Position numbers and translations under genes: made by a program. Of a stretch of 64,000 bases of DNA, positions 12,271 through 22,054 are shown piece after piece (position 1 is the stretch's first letter; each line of letters starts with the position of its first letter). Location: contig JAOANU010000015.1 of the NCBI GenBank assembly GCA_034387635.1, forward strand, positions 372,001 to 436,000, given 5' to 3'. This DNA comes from Rhodosporidiobolus odoratus (Eukaryota; Basidiomycota; Microbotryomycetes; Sporidiobolales; Sporidiobolaceae). Below the pieces are notes generated by a model. It had not been told where the DNA came from, searched no databases, and saw only the letters and a program-made list of their open reading frames with translations.

Positions 12271-12485
12271 ACTGTGCGGAAGAGAGGGAGATAAGCTGGA
12301 AGCGGGGCCTGACCTTACAAGGAGGGTATAATGTTACAGTTACCTATTTCATGCATACAACGACAGCGCAGATTGAGATGTGAAGTTCTCAATTGCAACG
12401 CTCATTGTGAATTGCAATTATCAATACACGAGTCCGGCCGATGTGAGCAGGACTCGAACCGGACTCGGCGTCTCTCGGAGGCGGC

Positions 12486-12497
12486 GAGTCCGGACTC
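12486..12497. repeat. 12-bp palindrome GAGTCCGGACTC, right copy
   Basis: Second copy of the palindrome, inside a cluster of related half-sites (12430-12480: CGAGTCCGG, GGACTCGAACC, CCGGACTCGG). The cluster is five nucleotides from the direct repeat at 12502. Confidence 0.6.
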
Positions 12498-12513
12498 GCG
12501 GGATTGAGAAGGT

Positions 12514-12749
12514 CAAGCTTATGCTCAGAACGGCAACAACCTGCGCCCTCGATGGCGAAGCCCGAACAGTTCCATTCTTCGCCAGCTGTACCAAGCAGCG
12601 CATGGAGGACCGCAAACCGCGAGTGGCGATAAAGTTCGTGCGATAGACAATTTGGGATTAGTAGGGCTTTTTGCAAGTGATGCTACAACAGCAGAACAGA
12701 TAAGCCAGCAGTTCCGACGGGGCGACAGTAGTACGGGAGGTGCAAGTTA
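12514..12749. other. Spacer between Crypton relic and HEATR6-like gene
   Basis: About 235 bp with no supported gene; it should contain the 3' UTR of the HEAT-repeat gene on the minus strand. Confidence 0.4.
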
Positions 12750-15700
12750 TCACGAAGGAGCGGAACTCCCGGTAAAATCGAAGCGAGCGAGGTAGGTGTC
12801 CAGCTGCAAAACATAGACAGGGCCACAAGTCAGGATTCGGACGAGAGTCAGATGACGAAGTCAGGGGGATCTGGCGCACCCGTTTCCATAGCAACTCTGC
12901 ATGTCCTCTCTCCCGCAATGGCACCTTTCCGTCATCCATCTCCTCGATCAACCTGTTGCGAGCTGCTCGCACCTTCTCGACGGTAGCTCGCGCTTTGGTC
13001 TCTCTTGTCACGACCGGGACCGAGGACAAAGCACCGACGGCGTGGATGCGGGCTTTGTAACTCGTGTCCCTCAGGAGTAGGTCGGTGAGGGCGTCAACGA
13101 GGCGGTGGGCCAGGCCATTCGAGCCAGTCTCAGAGTCGCAGGATGCAGCAAGGAACGGGAATACGGAAGAGCAAGCGATGGCTGCGTTCCAGCGGACCTG
13201 GCAAAGATCAGAAAGGTCAGGACAAGAAGCAAGACCGCTCTCGAGAAGGTGGCGTACCTTGGCTGCCGAATCAGATAGTCCATCTGCAATTGAATGGACG
13301 ACTTGCGGCAAGACGGCGATCTCCACCGTCGCGCTGGGGTGAGGCAGCTTGAAAAGCGAGGAAAAGATGCGCAAGCAACTCGTACGAATCTGGGTGCGGT
13401 GCATGGGTAGATCAGCCAGGACTTGATCCAGGGGAGAAAGCGAGCACATACCTTCTCGTCCCTCTCTGAACGCTCGAAGAGGTCGGCAGCGGCGCGAAAG
13501 AGCCGAGGAGTGTCAAAATCGCGAATAGCGCTGCGGGTGAATGATAATGGACGTTGAACGGAGCTCAGTGCTGGCTCGTCGTGTCAGTACCGGCGAGACA
13601 GTCTCGTACCTTGCTTGTACAGCATCGCAGACATTAGCCAAAGTCCACACGATCCCCATCACGTCCACGACCGCCTTTCCCTCTTCTCCCGCTGCCACAG
13701 CATGAACGTCCCGATCTGCCGCTCCGTCGAGCAGCTCCAACAAGACCCGTACAGCCGCAACAAGCTCCTGCTGACCCCGAGGCCGGTCCTCAATTTTGGC
13801 GAGCAGTCCGAGGGCTCTGCAAGCGGCGTTTCGAACGAGGAGGGAACGGTCAGACGAAGTAAGCTCGACGGCGAGGTCCCACGGGTCGGCAGGGAAGTGT
13901 GATGACGCCATATCGGCGGGGTCGGGGGAGAGGGAAAGGGCCGGAAGAGACAGCGCTTCGCAGGCTCGTATGCGGACAGGGGCGCGAGGGGAGGTCACTG
14001 CTTGTCGCAACAGGTTGGTCGCGCCGACCAGGACCGGGTCTTGTTGAGAAAGAGGTAGGCGCAGTAGAGATGTGACGAAGGTGGCTTGAGCTTCTTGCAC
14101 ATCGGCAGCAGAGGTGGCGAAGTTTTGTTCGAGGCTTGCGAGAAAGAGAGGCCTGCGACGAGTATTGGTCAGTACGGACACGTGGGCGCGATGCGTGCAG
14201 CATACCATTGTTCTCGCGGTCCGACAGGGACGATGGAAGCTAACAAGTTCCACCCTGCTCGTTGCACCTTTTCCGGCTTCTCCTCCTCGACGAGCGGCTT
14301 TGCCGCAGCGATGACCGACTCCCAGTCATACTCCTGTGAGCTAGATGTCGAGAGATATCTCGCAGCGATGATGGAGAGGGTGGACGCGCTGGCAATAATG
14401 AGATCAGGATCTACCCGAGGGGGAGGCAAACAACGTGTGAGCCTCTTGCGCCTCGTCAGCGTGAATGGTGGACAGAATAGACGCACCTGGCGAGTCGATG
14501 CTGCACATGACACCCTTTGCCAGAGTCCAGGCGATCGGTCTCTGCATCCTTCCATACGGCGCATTTGCCGCCAGTTTCGCGGCCAACTCCAGCAGCGAAA
14601 GGCGGAATTCAGTTTGTCCTGCTCCCGGCGGCGCTGAGAGGAGGATTGCAAGAGAATTGTGAAGCTCGAAGGCAAGCTCGCCGACGGATGACGAAAGGGA
14701 TGTGAAGGAGGCTTTTGACGGTCTACAAGATACGACAAGTCAGGCATGCAAGGCGAAGAAGCAATGAAAAGACCAACCGGTCTTCTGCAATCGCAAGATA
14801 GCTGGCTGATGCCTCGAGCATAGCATTCAGAGCTGTGCAGGCTTGACTGCGCACTGAACGTGACGGGTCGCTGCTCATGAGGGTGAACAACGTCGGTCGA
14901 TTTCTAATGTATGGCGAATCGGAAAGAAAGAGGGGCCAGTGTTTGTGAAGGGCCTTCGTATCGGTCTACAGGGACAAGTCCTTCAGCAAAAACAAAGCAG
15001 CGATGTTTGTCGAGCAAGACTACTCACTTGAGCGAGATTCCGAAGACATGCGAGGGCGTCAAGCCGAATCTGAGCGCTTTCTCGCCTTTGGTAAGGCAGG
15101 AAGTCAGTAGGCGGAGGGACAGCGAGGTCGAGGAGTAGAGAAACTACCGTCGGTCCCTGGGTTGCCCTTCCTCGTCTTCCGTCCCAGACCCCGCTTTCCT
15201 GCCCATTGAGCTCGTCCGGGAGGTCATACTAGCATCACTTCCTTGCCGCGGCCGCCGTTGAGGACTCGCTGGCTGTCCGAAGGCGCTCATAACGCCGAAG
15301 GCTAAGTGGCCCTGGTCGGGAGTCCTGCCTCGGTTGACAGACAGTGCCGGACTGGCAGCGCCGGCTGCGGCAGTTTGGCCATGGTGAATCCAGGTGCTGA
15401 GGACGGTGGCGATAGTGGCAGTGTGTTCGACAGGTAGAGAAGACACTTTGAGTAGCAGGCAGCTGAGAATGCGGAAAAGGGTGGACGCGAGGCGAGGGAG
15501 AGTGGAAGAGGGAGCAGACGGTAGTTGGAAGAGCAGAGGGGCGAGTGCGCGAGTCAAAGTGTTCAGCAGAGATGGAGATAGGAGCTTGGCGTCTACGGCG
15601 GGAGCGCTGCTCAAGTACTGAAGGACACAGCCGGCCGCTTGCAAACGCAAGGACGGAGACGGGTCGAGGAAAAGAGGCAATGCGGAGCGTAGAACGAGGT

Positions 15701-16014
15701 CTTGGTTCTGCGAAGCTTTTCAGTACTTTCAAGTCTCCGCACTGACTTTGAAAGAGACGTACCTCGCTGAATCGGCAGCAGCGGAGGGCTTTGAGGACCA
15801 GCTCCCGATCCTCCGGGTTGGTTTCCGAGTTTCTGATCATGCCGGTCCATGCATTGATGAGCTCGAGGGGAAGCGCAGGGAGGTCTGATCGTAGAGGCGG
15901 AGCCTACTCGCGCGTAAGAGGTCAACACGGCGAGATAGAAGAAAGAAATCGGCCGCGGACCTGAGGAGCTGAAGCGCATGACAACACGTGGCGGGCCCAT
16001 TCCGCAGCGGACAT
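12750..16014 (-). CDS. HEAT-repeat protein, HEATR6-like (DUF4042)
   Basis: Large alpha-solenoid resembling HEAT repeat-containing protein 6; no enzymatic role is known for the family and I infer only a scaffold. Exon 1 from 16014 encodes MSAAEWARHVLSCASAPQ, joined over a 57-bp intron (15904-15960) to ELINAWTGMIRNSETNPEDRE. Exon 3 has PLFLDPSPSLRLQAAGCVLQ and a Ser/Arg-rich loop. A DUF4042-like block lies at about 14750-15100, with RLDALACLRNLAQ, KHWPLFL and DPSRSVRSQACTALNAMLEA. HEAT helices follow (RKALR-type pairs such as APVRIRACEALSLPAL and SLLVRNAACRALGLLA). The last intron (about 12806-12880) leads to a short terminal exon ending RFDFTGSSAPS, with stop at 12750-12752; reading through that intron instead would give a longer unconserved tail. 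About nine introns. Divergent from the TBC-domain gene with only 141 bp between the start codons. Confidence 0.8.
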
Positions 16015-16155
16015 ACGACTGCTACGACAATTCTCACGGCCTCGAGCCAGAGAATGGAGGCTCGGAGTAATGTACACTTGACACACAGTCGAAGTTGCTC
16101 GATGAAGACTTTCGCAGGTCTCATCGCCTGTTCCACTCGATCCGCTCATTCAAGG
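16015..16155. promoter_or_regulatory. Compact bidirectional promoter (HEATR6-like / TBC gene)
   Basis: Only 141 bp separate the two opposed ATG codons at 16014 (-) and 16156 (+). Both starts are set by conserved downstream protein sequence rather than by open-frame length, so the short spacing seems real; transcription starts presumably overlap. Confidence 0.55.
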
Positions 16156-18619
16156 ATGCAGACCGCCTCAGAACCTCCAAGTATACCTCAAAATGACCCT
16201 ACGTCTTCCTGCTCGGCTTCCGCTGCGTCCTCCTCATCCCCCCACCCGACTTCGTCCACCAACTCTACACACGAGCGACTATCGCCGACGAAGCGACAAA
16301 GGATCAAGCAGGCTATAGAAGAGCACGATATCGAGCAGCTACGAGCATTGGCAGCTGAACCAGGAGGGTTCGAGGACAGCGAGACCAGGCGGACAGTATG
16401 GTATGTCCCCGTTACGGCCTTCTTATCTCTTCCTACCTAGTTAAACTCGACTTCCTTACAGGCCCTTGATACTGGGATGCGATCGAAAAGGTAAAGGAAA
16501 GGCCGTCGAGGTCGAGGAAACCTATCGAAGCCCGACAGAACAACTTGCTACCCTTACACCGCGTGATGATGAACGCCAGGTTCGACTAGATATTGACCGA
16601 AGCCTGGTCAACTACCCTGACGGTACGTCATACCACTGGGGATTGATGACAGATCAATAATGTCCCTCGCCTGCAGAGGTGAAAGACGAACACCGGGACG
16701 CTCTCCGGACGAGGCTCGAGACGGCTATTCTGATTGTACTGAGGCGACATCCAGCCTTGCAATACTTCCAAGGCTATCATGACGTACGCCCACGCCGCGG
16801 GGATCTGAGCTGAACTGTGGCACTCACTTCTTCCTCTGTGCAGATCGTTTCCGTCCTCCTGCTCACGCTGCGAAACGACGACCTGGTCATACAAACCGCT
16901 GAGCGACTGAGTCTACACTGTGTTCGAGATAGTATGGGCTCAGGGCTGGAACCGACTCTAGGTTATCTCAAGTGCGTTCTTGCCGTCCTACAGATTGAGG
17001 TACTGCGCTGACCTTGCCTTCCATCTTGTCAGGCTTGTACATCGGCTCGTGCAACGAGTCGACCCCGAAGTCTCTGGCATCATCAATCTGTACGTTACCG
17101 CATTCATCCTTCACGAGCTCCGCTGATTTGACTGCTCCGCAGAGCCGCATCAATGCCTTTCTTCGCGCTTTCCTGGGCGCTCACCCTCCTCTCTCATGAC
17201 GTCGAGTCGATACCGGTGATATCGCGCGTCTTCGACTTCCTCCTCGGGCACAACCCTGCCATGATAGTCTACTTTGTCGTTGCTGTGCGTCCTGTCTCTT
17301 GAACGCCACTCGGCAGACTGCCGATGTTTCTTCTCGTTGAGCAGATAATCCTCGCCAAGAAAGACGATCTTCTCATCGTTGCTTCCGGACTCGGCGATGA
17401 AGACCCAGCCCTCGTCCATTCTGCACTCTCCCAACTGCCGAACATCGTCCTCGAGAGAAGTCCTACGACCCCGTCATCCCCGTCCCTGCCCGGCACACCG
17501 ACCTCGCATAACCCTTCCTTTCCCATGTCTCAGCATTCTGAAACAGACTACACCGATGAGGACCTCATGTCCTCCGCGTCCTACGCCGCCTCTTCCACCA
17601 GCCCTTCCGACATCGCCCTCTCGCCTTCGCTTACCGCGACAACCTCTACCTCTGATCTTTCCGACTCCCTCGTCAGCATTTCTCAGATTCCTCCTTCACC
17701 CTCGTCCAGCGGCGGGCTTCGGAAACGTCGCCAGATGCGCCAGTTCTCCCTCTCCGACAGCTTCGACGACGACTTCTCGACGCAAGCTCTGGAAGACTCG
17801 ATGCTGTGCGATCCAGACTGCGACGTCGGACTCGCGTCTTCCTCTTCGCTGCGGCCCTCAAGGAGCTCACAAACCCCCTCACCAACCAGGCAGGAGGCTG
17901 AGATCCTGCGATCCGAAGCTCTCGCCTCCCCCTCCCTGATCCCACCACCCCGCACTGTCCTCGCAGACGATCTCATTACCCTTGCCCTCTCTCTCTGGTC
18001 CTCTCATCCCTTGGTCGCCTCTCCCACTGCAACTCCTGAAGAAGCCGAAAAAGCCTTGGCAGCAGACCAAGTGCTCGGTCCTCTCTCTTGCGTCTTCACC
18101 TACGATCGCAGCGAACGCGGCGAGCTCTGGCATGAAGAAGCAGAACGAATTGTAGCCGATGGAGTCGATATTGTTCGACCTGGCGCTTCGGCACCTGATC
18201 CGCCCCCGGCGGGAGAACAAGGAGGAGGAGGAGGAGGAGGAGAAGCAGATGAGGATTACGAGCTCGTCGATCCTCCCTCCTCTTCCTCCGCTTCTCCACA
18301 CGCACCTCGACGACGCAACCCTGCTCGACTTTCGGGCGGACCTCCCGGTCGTCTGAACCTCGGTCCACACGGTTGGCTCGTCCTCGCCGGGGGAGCGGCG
18401 GTCGCGACCGCTGCGGTAGCTTACGGAGTGTACAGGCAAGAAGGAGGAACTTCACCAGGTGTCTGCAATGGGCTGGGCACGGCGGGCGTGGGGCTCGGAG
18501 CTGGGGGAGGGGGATTGGGAGCGCCTGGGGGACAGCAGCCGCAGGTGCAGGTGCAGTTGGGGACGACGAGTGGGATGGGAGGGTTGGCGGCTAGGATGGC
18601 GGAGGGGAGGGATCTGTAG
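16156..18619 (+). CDS. GYP8: TBC-domain Rab GTPase-activating protein, Gyp8/TBC1D20-like
   Basis: Predicted Rab GAP acting at the ER-Golgi interface. After a Ser/Pro-rich N-terminus, KRQRIKQAIEEHDIEQLRAL leads into the TBC domain. LDIDRSLVNYPD supplies the arginine finger and YFQGYHD the glutamine finger, followed by SMPFFALSWALTLLSHDVES and RVFDFLLGHNPAMIVYFVVA. These small exons (introns at about 16401-16462, 16623-16676, 16783-16844, 16972-17032, 17092-17143 and 17285-17343) give the order found in TBC1D20 rather than in other TBC proteins. The long final exon is a disordered Ser/Pro tail ending in a hydrophobic segment (GWLVLAGGAAVATAAVAYGV, about 18372-18431) and a Gly-rich terminus, fitting a tail-anchored protein as for TBC1D20. 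Start chosen at the first ATG that leaves the upstream gene room. Confidence 0.85.
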
Positions 18620-18855
18620 ATATCTTCGGTACGGTCTAAGGAGTAACCCCCTTCAAACGTTCCTCCGCACCCCAGCTTTCGTGACAAGGCAAGGCAGTGA
18701 AGAAAAAGGTTTAACGCCAGCGACTCTTGCCAAGCTGAAGAGGATGGAAAGATTGCGTATGGTTACAAGGGCATCTCTGTACACGCACTCTGCCGTGTCG
18801 CCGTCCTGCCCTCGGCCTGTTGGTCGTCGGCCGGTTCGTCGTCCTAGTCCTGATT

Positions 18856-19331
18856 TCACGGCAAGTCTGAGGGCATGTTGGCGAATGCTCGTCGTTGGGA
18901 CTTGGCCTCGACGTGCGCTTCCTGGACCTGTGGGAAGCAGCGGATTCCCCCGTCACGGATGTCAGAAAAGCTATCGCGAGTAGGAGAGAAAATAGGCTAC
19001 TGACCATGCGCCTCAACTCCATTCCCTTGTCACCGAGCCTCTCCGGTCGCATCCTAAACAAGTAGGCGTCCAGTCCTCCAACCTTGTCAATCGTCCTGAG
19101 CGCTCCAGCGGTCACCTTTAACCTCAACTTCTTTCCGAGTGCTTCGCTCCAGAGGTTTTTAGAGTGAACGTTGGGCAACCAGGTTCGACGAGTTTTGTTG
19201 TTGAAGGTTTCGCCTACGTTGTTGCCTGATTGAATTGTGCGACCGTCCAGGAGACCTTGCTGAGATCGTTTGTAGAGAGAGTGGGAGCGAGAGGTTGCTT
19301 TGAACAGGGGGAGAGAAGGGCGAAATGACAT
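18856..19331 (-). CDS. MRPL24: Mitochondrial ribosomal protein bL28m
   Basis: Component of the mitochondrial large ribosomal subunit. The 132-residue product starts MSFRPSLPLFKATSRSHSLY, a basic, presequence-like N-terminus, then SQQGLLDGRTIQSGNNV and KTRRTWLPNVHSKNLWSEAL, the L28 core that carries the conserved RTWxPN block, and LRLKVTAGALRTIDKVGGLD. An intron (about 18928-19004, non-canonical-looking GTCAGT donor but proper AG acceptor) joins LGDKGMELRRM to a 72-bp terminal exon ending ANMPSDLP. Reading through the intron instead would add a basic tail unrelated to the family. MRPL24 is the yeast name for this ortholog. Divergent from ADE2 with a 162-bp spacer and convergent with the TBC gene. 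Confidence 0.88.
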
Positions 19332-19493
19332 GGTGAGGAGTCGAGTAAGGTACCGGGTTATTGCTGTGGTTGTCTAGAGTGGTATCTTGTGGTGTACTGA
19401 TGTAGTCAGATGATACGAGTTGTGACAGATTGAACTGAAGAAAGTCAACCACAACTTGGCAATCTCCTCATCTCTACTCTCCGCTTGCTAGCT

Positions 19494-21835
19494 ATGGACG
19501 ACCAGGTCATTGGTGTACTCGGTACGACTCTTCCGTCAAGCTATACCTCGACCGGATCCGTGGGGTAGACACCCGCTGCGGCGCGGACCAAGGCGGATAC
19601 AGATCAACTCGCTTTGCTCGGCAGCTACGGCTCGAGCCAGTCTGTGCAGCTGTCACAAGCCGCGTACGAGGGGATGTGACGAATCTCACGCGACGACGCG
19701 GTATGCAAGTCTATTCTCTCGGGTACGGAAGCTGATTCTACTTTTCTACCCTCCGTCATCTGTCGATTTCTCGCCGGGATGCAGGTGGTGGCCAGCTCGG
19801 TCGCATGCTGCTTCAAGCTGCATCCCCGATGGCGATTCCGGTCATCACCCTCGACCCGGACGTCAACGCCCCTGCAAAGCAGGTTGCCCAGCCTCAGCTT
19901 CTTCCCGCCTTCACCTCGAATCCGCTCAAGCACGTTGACGGCGCCTTCACCGAGGCTTCCAAAATCCGCGAACTTGCCGCCCAGGTCGACGTCCTCACTG
20001 TCGAGATCGAGCACGTCAACGTCGCGGCTTTGAAGGAAGTTGCCGACGAGTTCGTCTCGACCGGCGGTCGCTCAGGCAAGGGTATCAAGGTCTTCCCCTC
20101 CCCTCGCATCATCGGCATCATCCAAGACAAGTACCTGCAAAAAGCCCACCTTGCCGCCCGTGGTGTGCCCGTCGCACCCTTCATCCAGATCACCGCCGAC
20201 GCTTCTTCCCCCGTCTCTTCCGAAAACCCCTACGAGTCCCTCGTTCCTTCGGTCGTCGAGGCGGGCAAGGCCTTCGGCTACCCCCTCATGCTCAAGAGCA
20301 GACACCTCGCCTACGATGGCCGAGGAAACTACGTCCTCCGATCCGACTCTCCCTCCGACATCCGCGCCGCCCTCGAGGCTCTCATCCCCTCTTCCTCGAT
20401 CGCCTCGGGTCGTCCCCTCGGCGAACGCTTGTACGCCGAGAAGTTCGCCCCCTTCGTCAAGGAGGTTGCGGTCATGGTCGTTCGTGGCGCAAGCGGCGAG
20501 ACCCGGGCGTACCCCGCTGTCGAGACGATCCATCGCGAAAGCGTGTGCCACATCGTCTACGCGCCCTTGAGGCCTCCGGTTGATGCGCAGAATGGCGTCG
20601 GTAAGGCGCAGAGGGGGTTGAACGCTGTCGTCGGGAAGAGTGTGAACGAGCGGGCGGGCGAGGATGCGCAGAAGGCGATTGATGCACTAGGCGAGGGCGC
20701 AGTCGGCGTATTTGGTGTCGAGATGTTCTTGATGGCCGATGGTATGTTCCGCTTTCTCGCTGTGCTATAATTTCCTTGACCTTCTCACCGGTTCTCCCCC
20801 CTTTCTATCGCACCGCAGGCTCTCTCTTGCTCAACGAGATTGCTCCCCGCCCTCACAACTCCGGACACTACACCATCGAAGCTTGCAACGTCTCGCAATA
20901 CACCTCTCACCTCTACGCCATCCTCTCTTACCCCCTTCCTCAACTCACCCTCATTCCCGCCTCTGCCGCCATGCTCAACCTCCTCGGCTACTCTTCCGAT
21001 GCTCGCAGCGACTTCCTCCAACCGAACGGTGTCGTTGCCAAAGCCGTCGAACTCGGTGCAGCCATTCACCTGTACGGAAAAGCGGGCTGCAGGAAGGGTC
21101 GCAAGATGGGTCACATTACCGTAATGGGGTCTTCCGACGCCGAAGTGCGCGACAAGATCCGTCAACTCGCCGCCCTGCTTCCCGGAGAGTACGCCGAACC
21201 GGAAAGGGACGCAGACCTCCTGACCACCACCCCCATTCAACCTTTCAACTCGCATCACCCGCTCGTTTCCGTCGTAATGGGTAGCGATTCCGACCTACCC
21301 ATCATGAAAGCCGCCGCCCTCATCTTGACCAAGTTCGAAGTGCCCTTTGAATTGTCCATCGTGTCAGCTCACCGAACGGCGATGCGTATGGAGGAGTTTG
21401 CGCACAAGGCTGAGCAGAGGGGCGTGCGGGTTATCATTGCGGGTGCGGGAGGTGCGGCGCATCTTCCTGGAATGGTGGCGAGTGCGACGAGTCTCCCGGT
21501 GGTGGGCGTGCCGGTCAAGGCGAGCGTGTTAGACGGTGTCGACTCGCTGTACTCGATCGTTCAGATGCCCGTACGCTCCTTTTCCTCTGAATTCTCGTTC
21601 TGACGCTTAAAGTTGATGTTCGTCATCCTGTTCGCAGCGAGGCATTCCCTGCGCCACGGTTGGTATCAACAACTCGACCAACGCCGCTCTGCTCGCCATC
21701 CGTATCCTCTCGACCTACCAACCCCGATTGCAGCGCGCCCTCGAAGCCTACTCCCATGGACTCGAGGAGGAAGTGCTGGCCAAGGTTGGCAAGCTCGAGG
21801 AGATCGGTTGGGACGCGTACGAGTACAAGAAGTGA
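19494..21835 (+). CDS. ADE2: Phosphoribosylaminoimidazole carboxylase (PurK-PurE fusion)
   Basis: Converts AIR to CAIR in de novo purine synthesis; the fungal enzyme fuses an ATP-grasp PurK-like half to a PurE mutase half. Exon 1 is only 28 bases (MDDQVIGVL), and a 263-bp intron (19522-19784) joins it to [15 protein letters not shown]. The ATP-grasp domain shows [43 protein letters not shown] and [19 protein letters not shown]. The PurE half begins near 21270 with [18 protein letters not shown], continues with [11 protein letters not shown] and [16 protein letters not shown], and ends after a last intron (about 21571-21638) with [18 protein letters not shown] and WDAYEYKK. All family landmarks are intact and the length is normal. 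Loss of ADE2 gives red adenine auxotrophs in many yeasts. Confidence 0.97.
20776..20787 (-). repeat. Dispersed motif TGAGAAGGTCAA (minus strand copy)
   Basis: Lies in an ADE2 intron. The same 11-13-mer occurs at 12504-12516, 59168-59180, 60806-60818 and 61578-61588, always outside exons, with a near copy at 8750-8758. Confidence 0.5.
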
Positions 21836-22054
21836 GCTTGAGCGCGGTTGTCGGATGCTGGTAGAAGTCGTTCTTTCTTCTAGGCTGTGTATTACTCGTT
21901 GCTTTCTTCTTGGCTTGAACTGCAGAAGCATCGAGAGAGAGAGAATATAGGGGACGGACAGGGCACGACATGCGAGGGTTTCAAGCTTCACAACAGCGGA
22001 GAGGGGGAGAAAAACCTGGATGCTACCTATGCTACAAACACCAGCTACTGCTGC

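Larger units (their letters stand above)
8747..12513 (-). mobile_element. Crypton-type (tyrosine recombinase) DNA transposon relic, borders proposed
   Basis: Cryptons are DNA transposons that use a tyrosine recombinase and lack terminal inverted repeats. The interior (9338-12270, minus strand) encodes such a recombinase fused to a GCR1-like domain. The proposed borders are an exact 12-bp direct repeat, GATTGAGAAGGT, at 8747-8758 and 12502-12513, which would delimit about 3.75 kb, a plausible size for this class. A 12-bp perfect palindrome, GAGTCCGGACTC, sits just inside or beside each repeat (8784-8795 and 12486-12497). The recombinase part is well supported; the borders are inference, because related repeats also occur elsewhere in the window. 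Confidence 0.6.

Noticed and set aside
12430..12480. tRNA-like T-arm on the minus strand (GGTTCGAGTCC)
   Set aside because: The flanking five bases do not pair as a T-stem and no D-arm, anticodon arm or acceptor stem can be drawn; the motif belongs to the GAGTCCGG half-site cluster.
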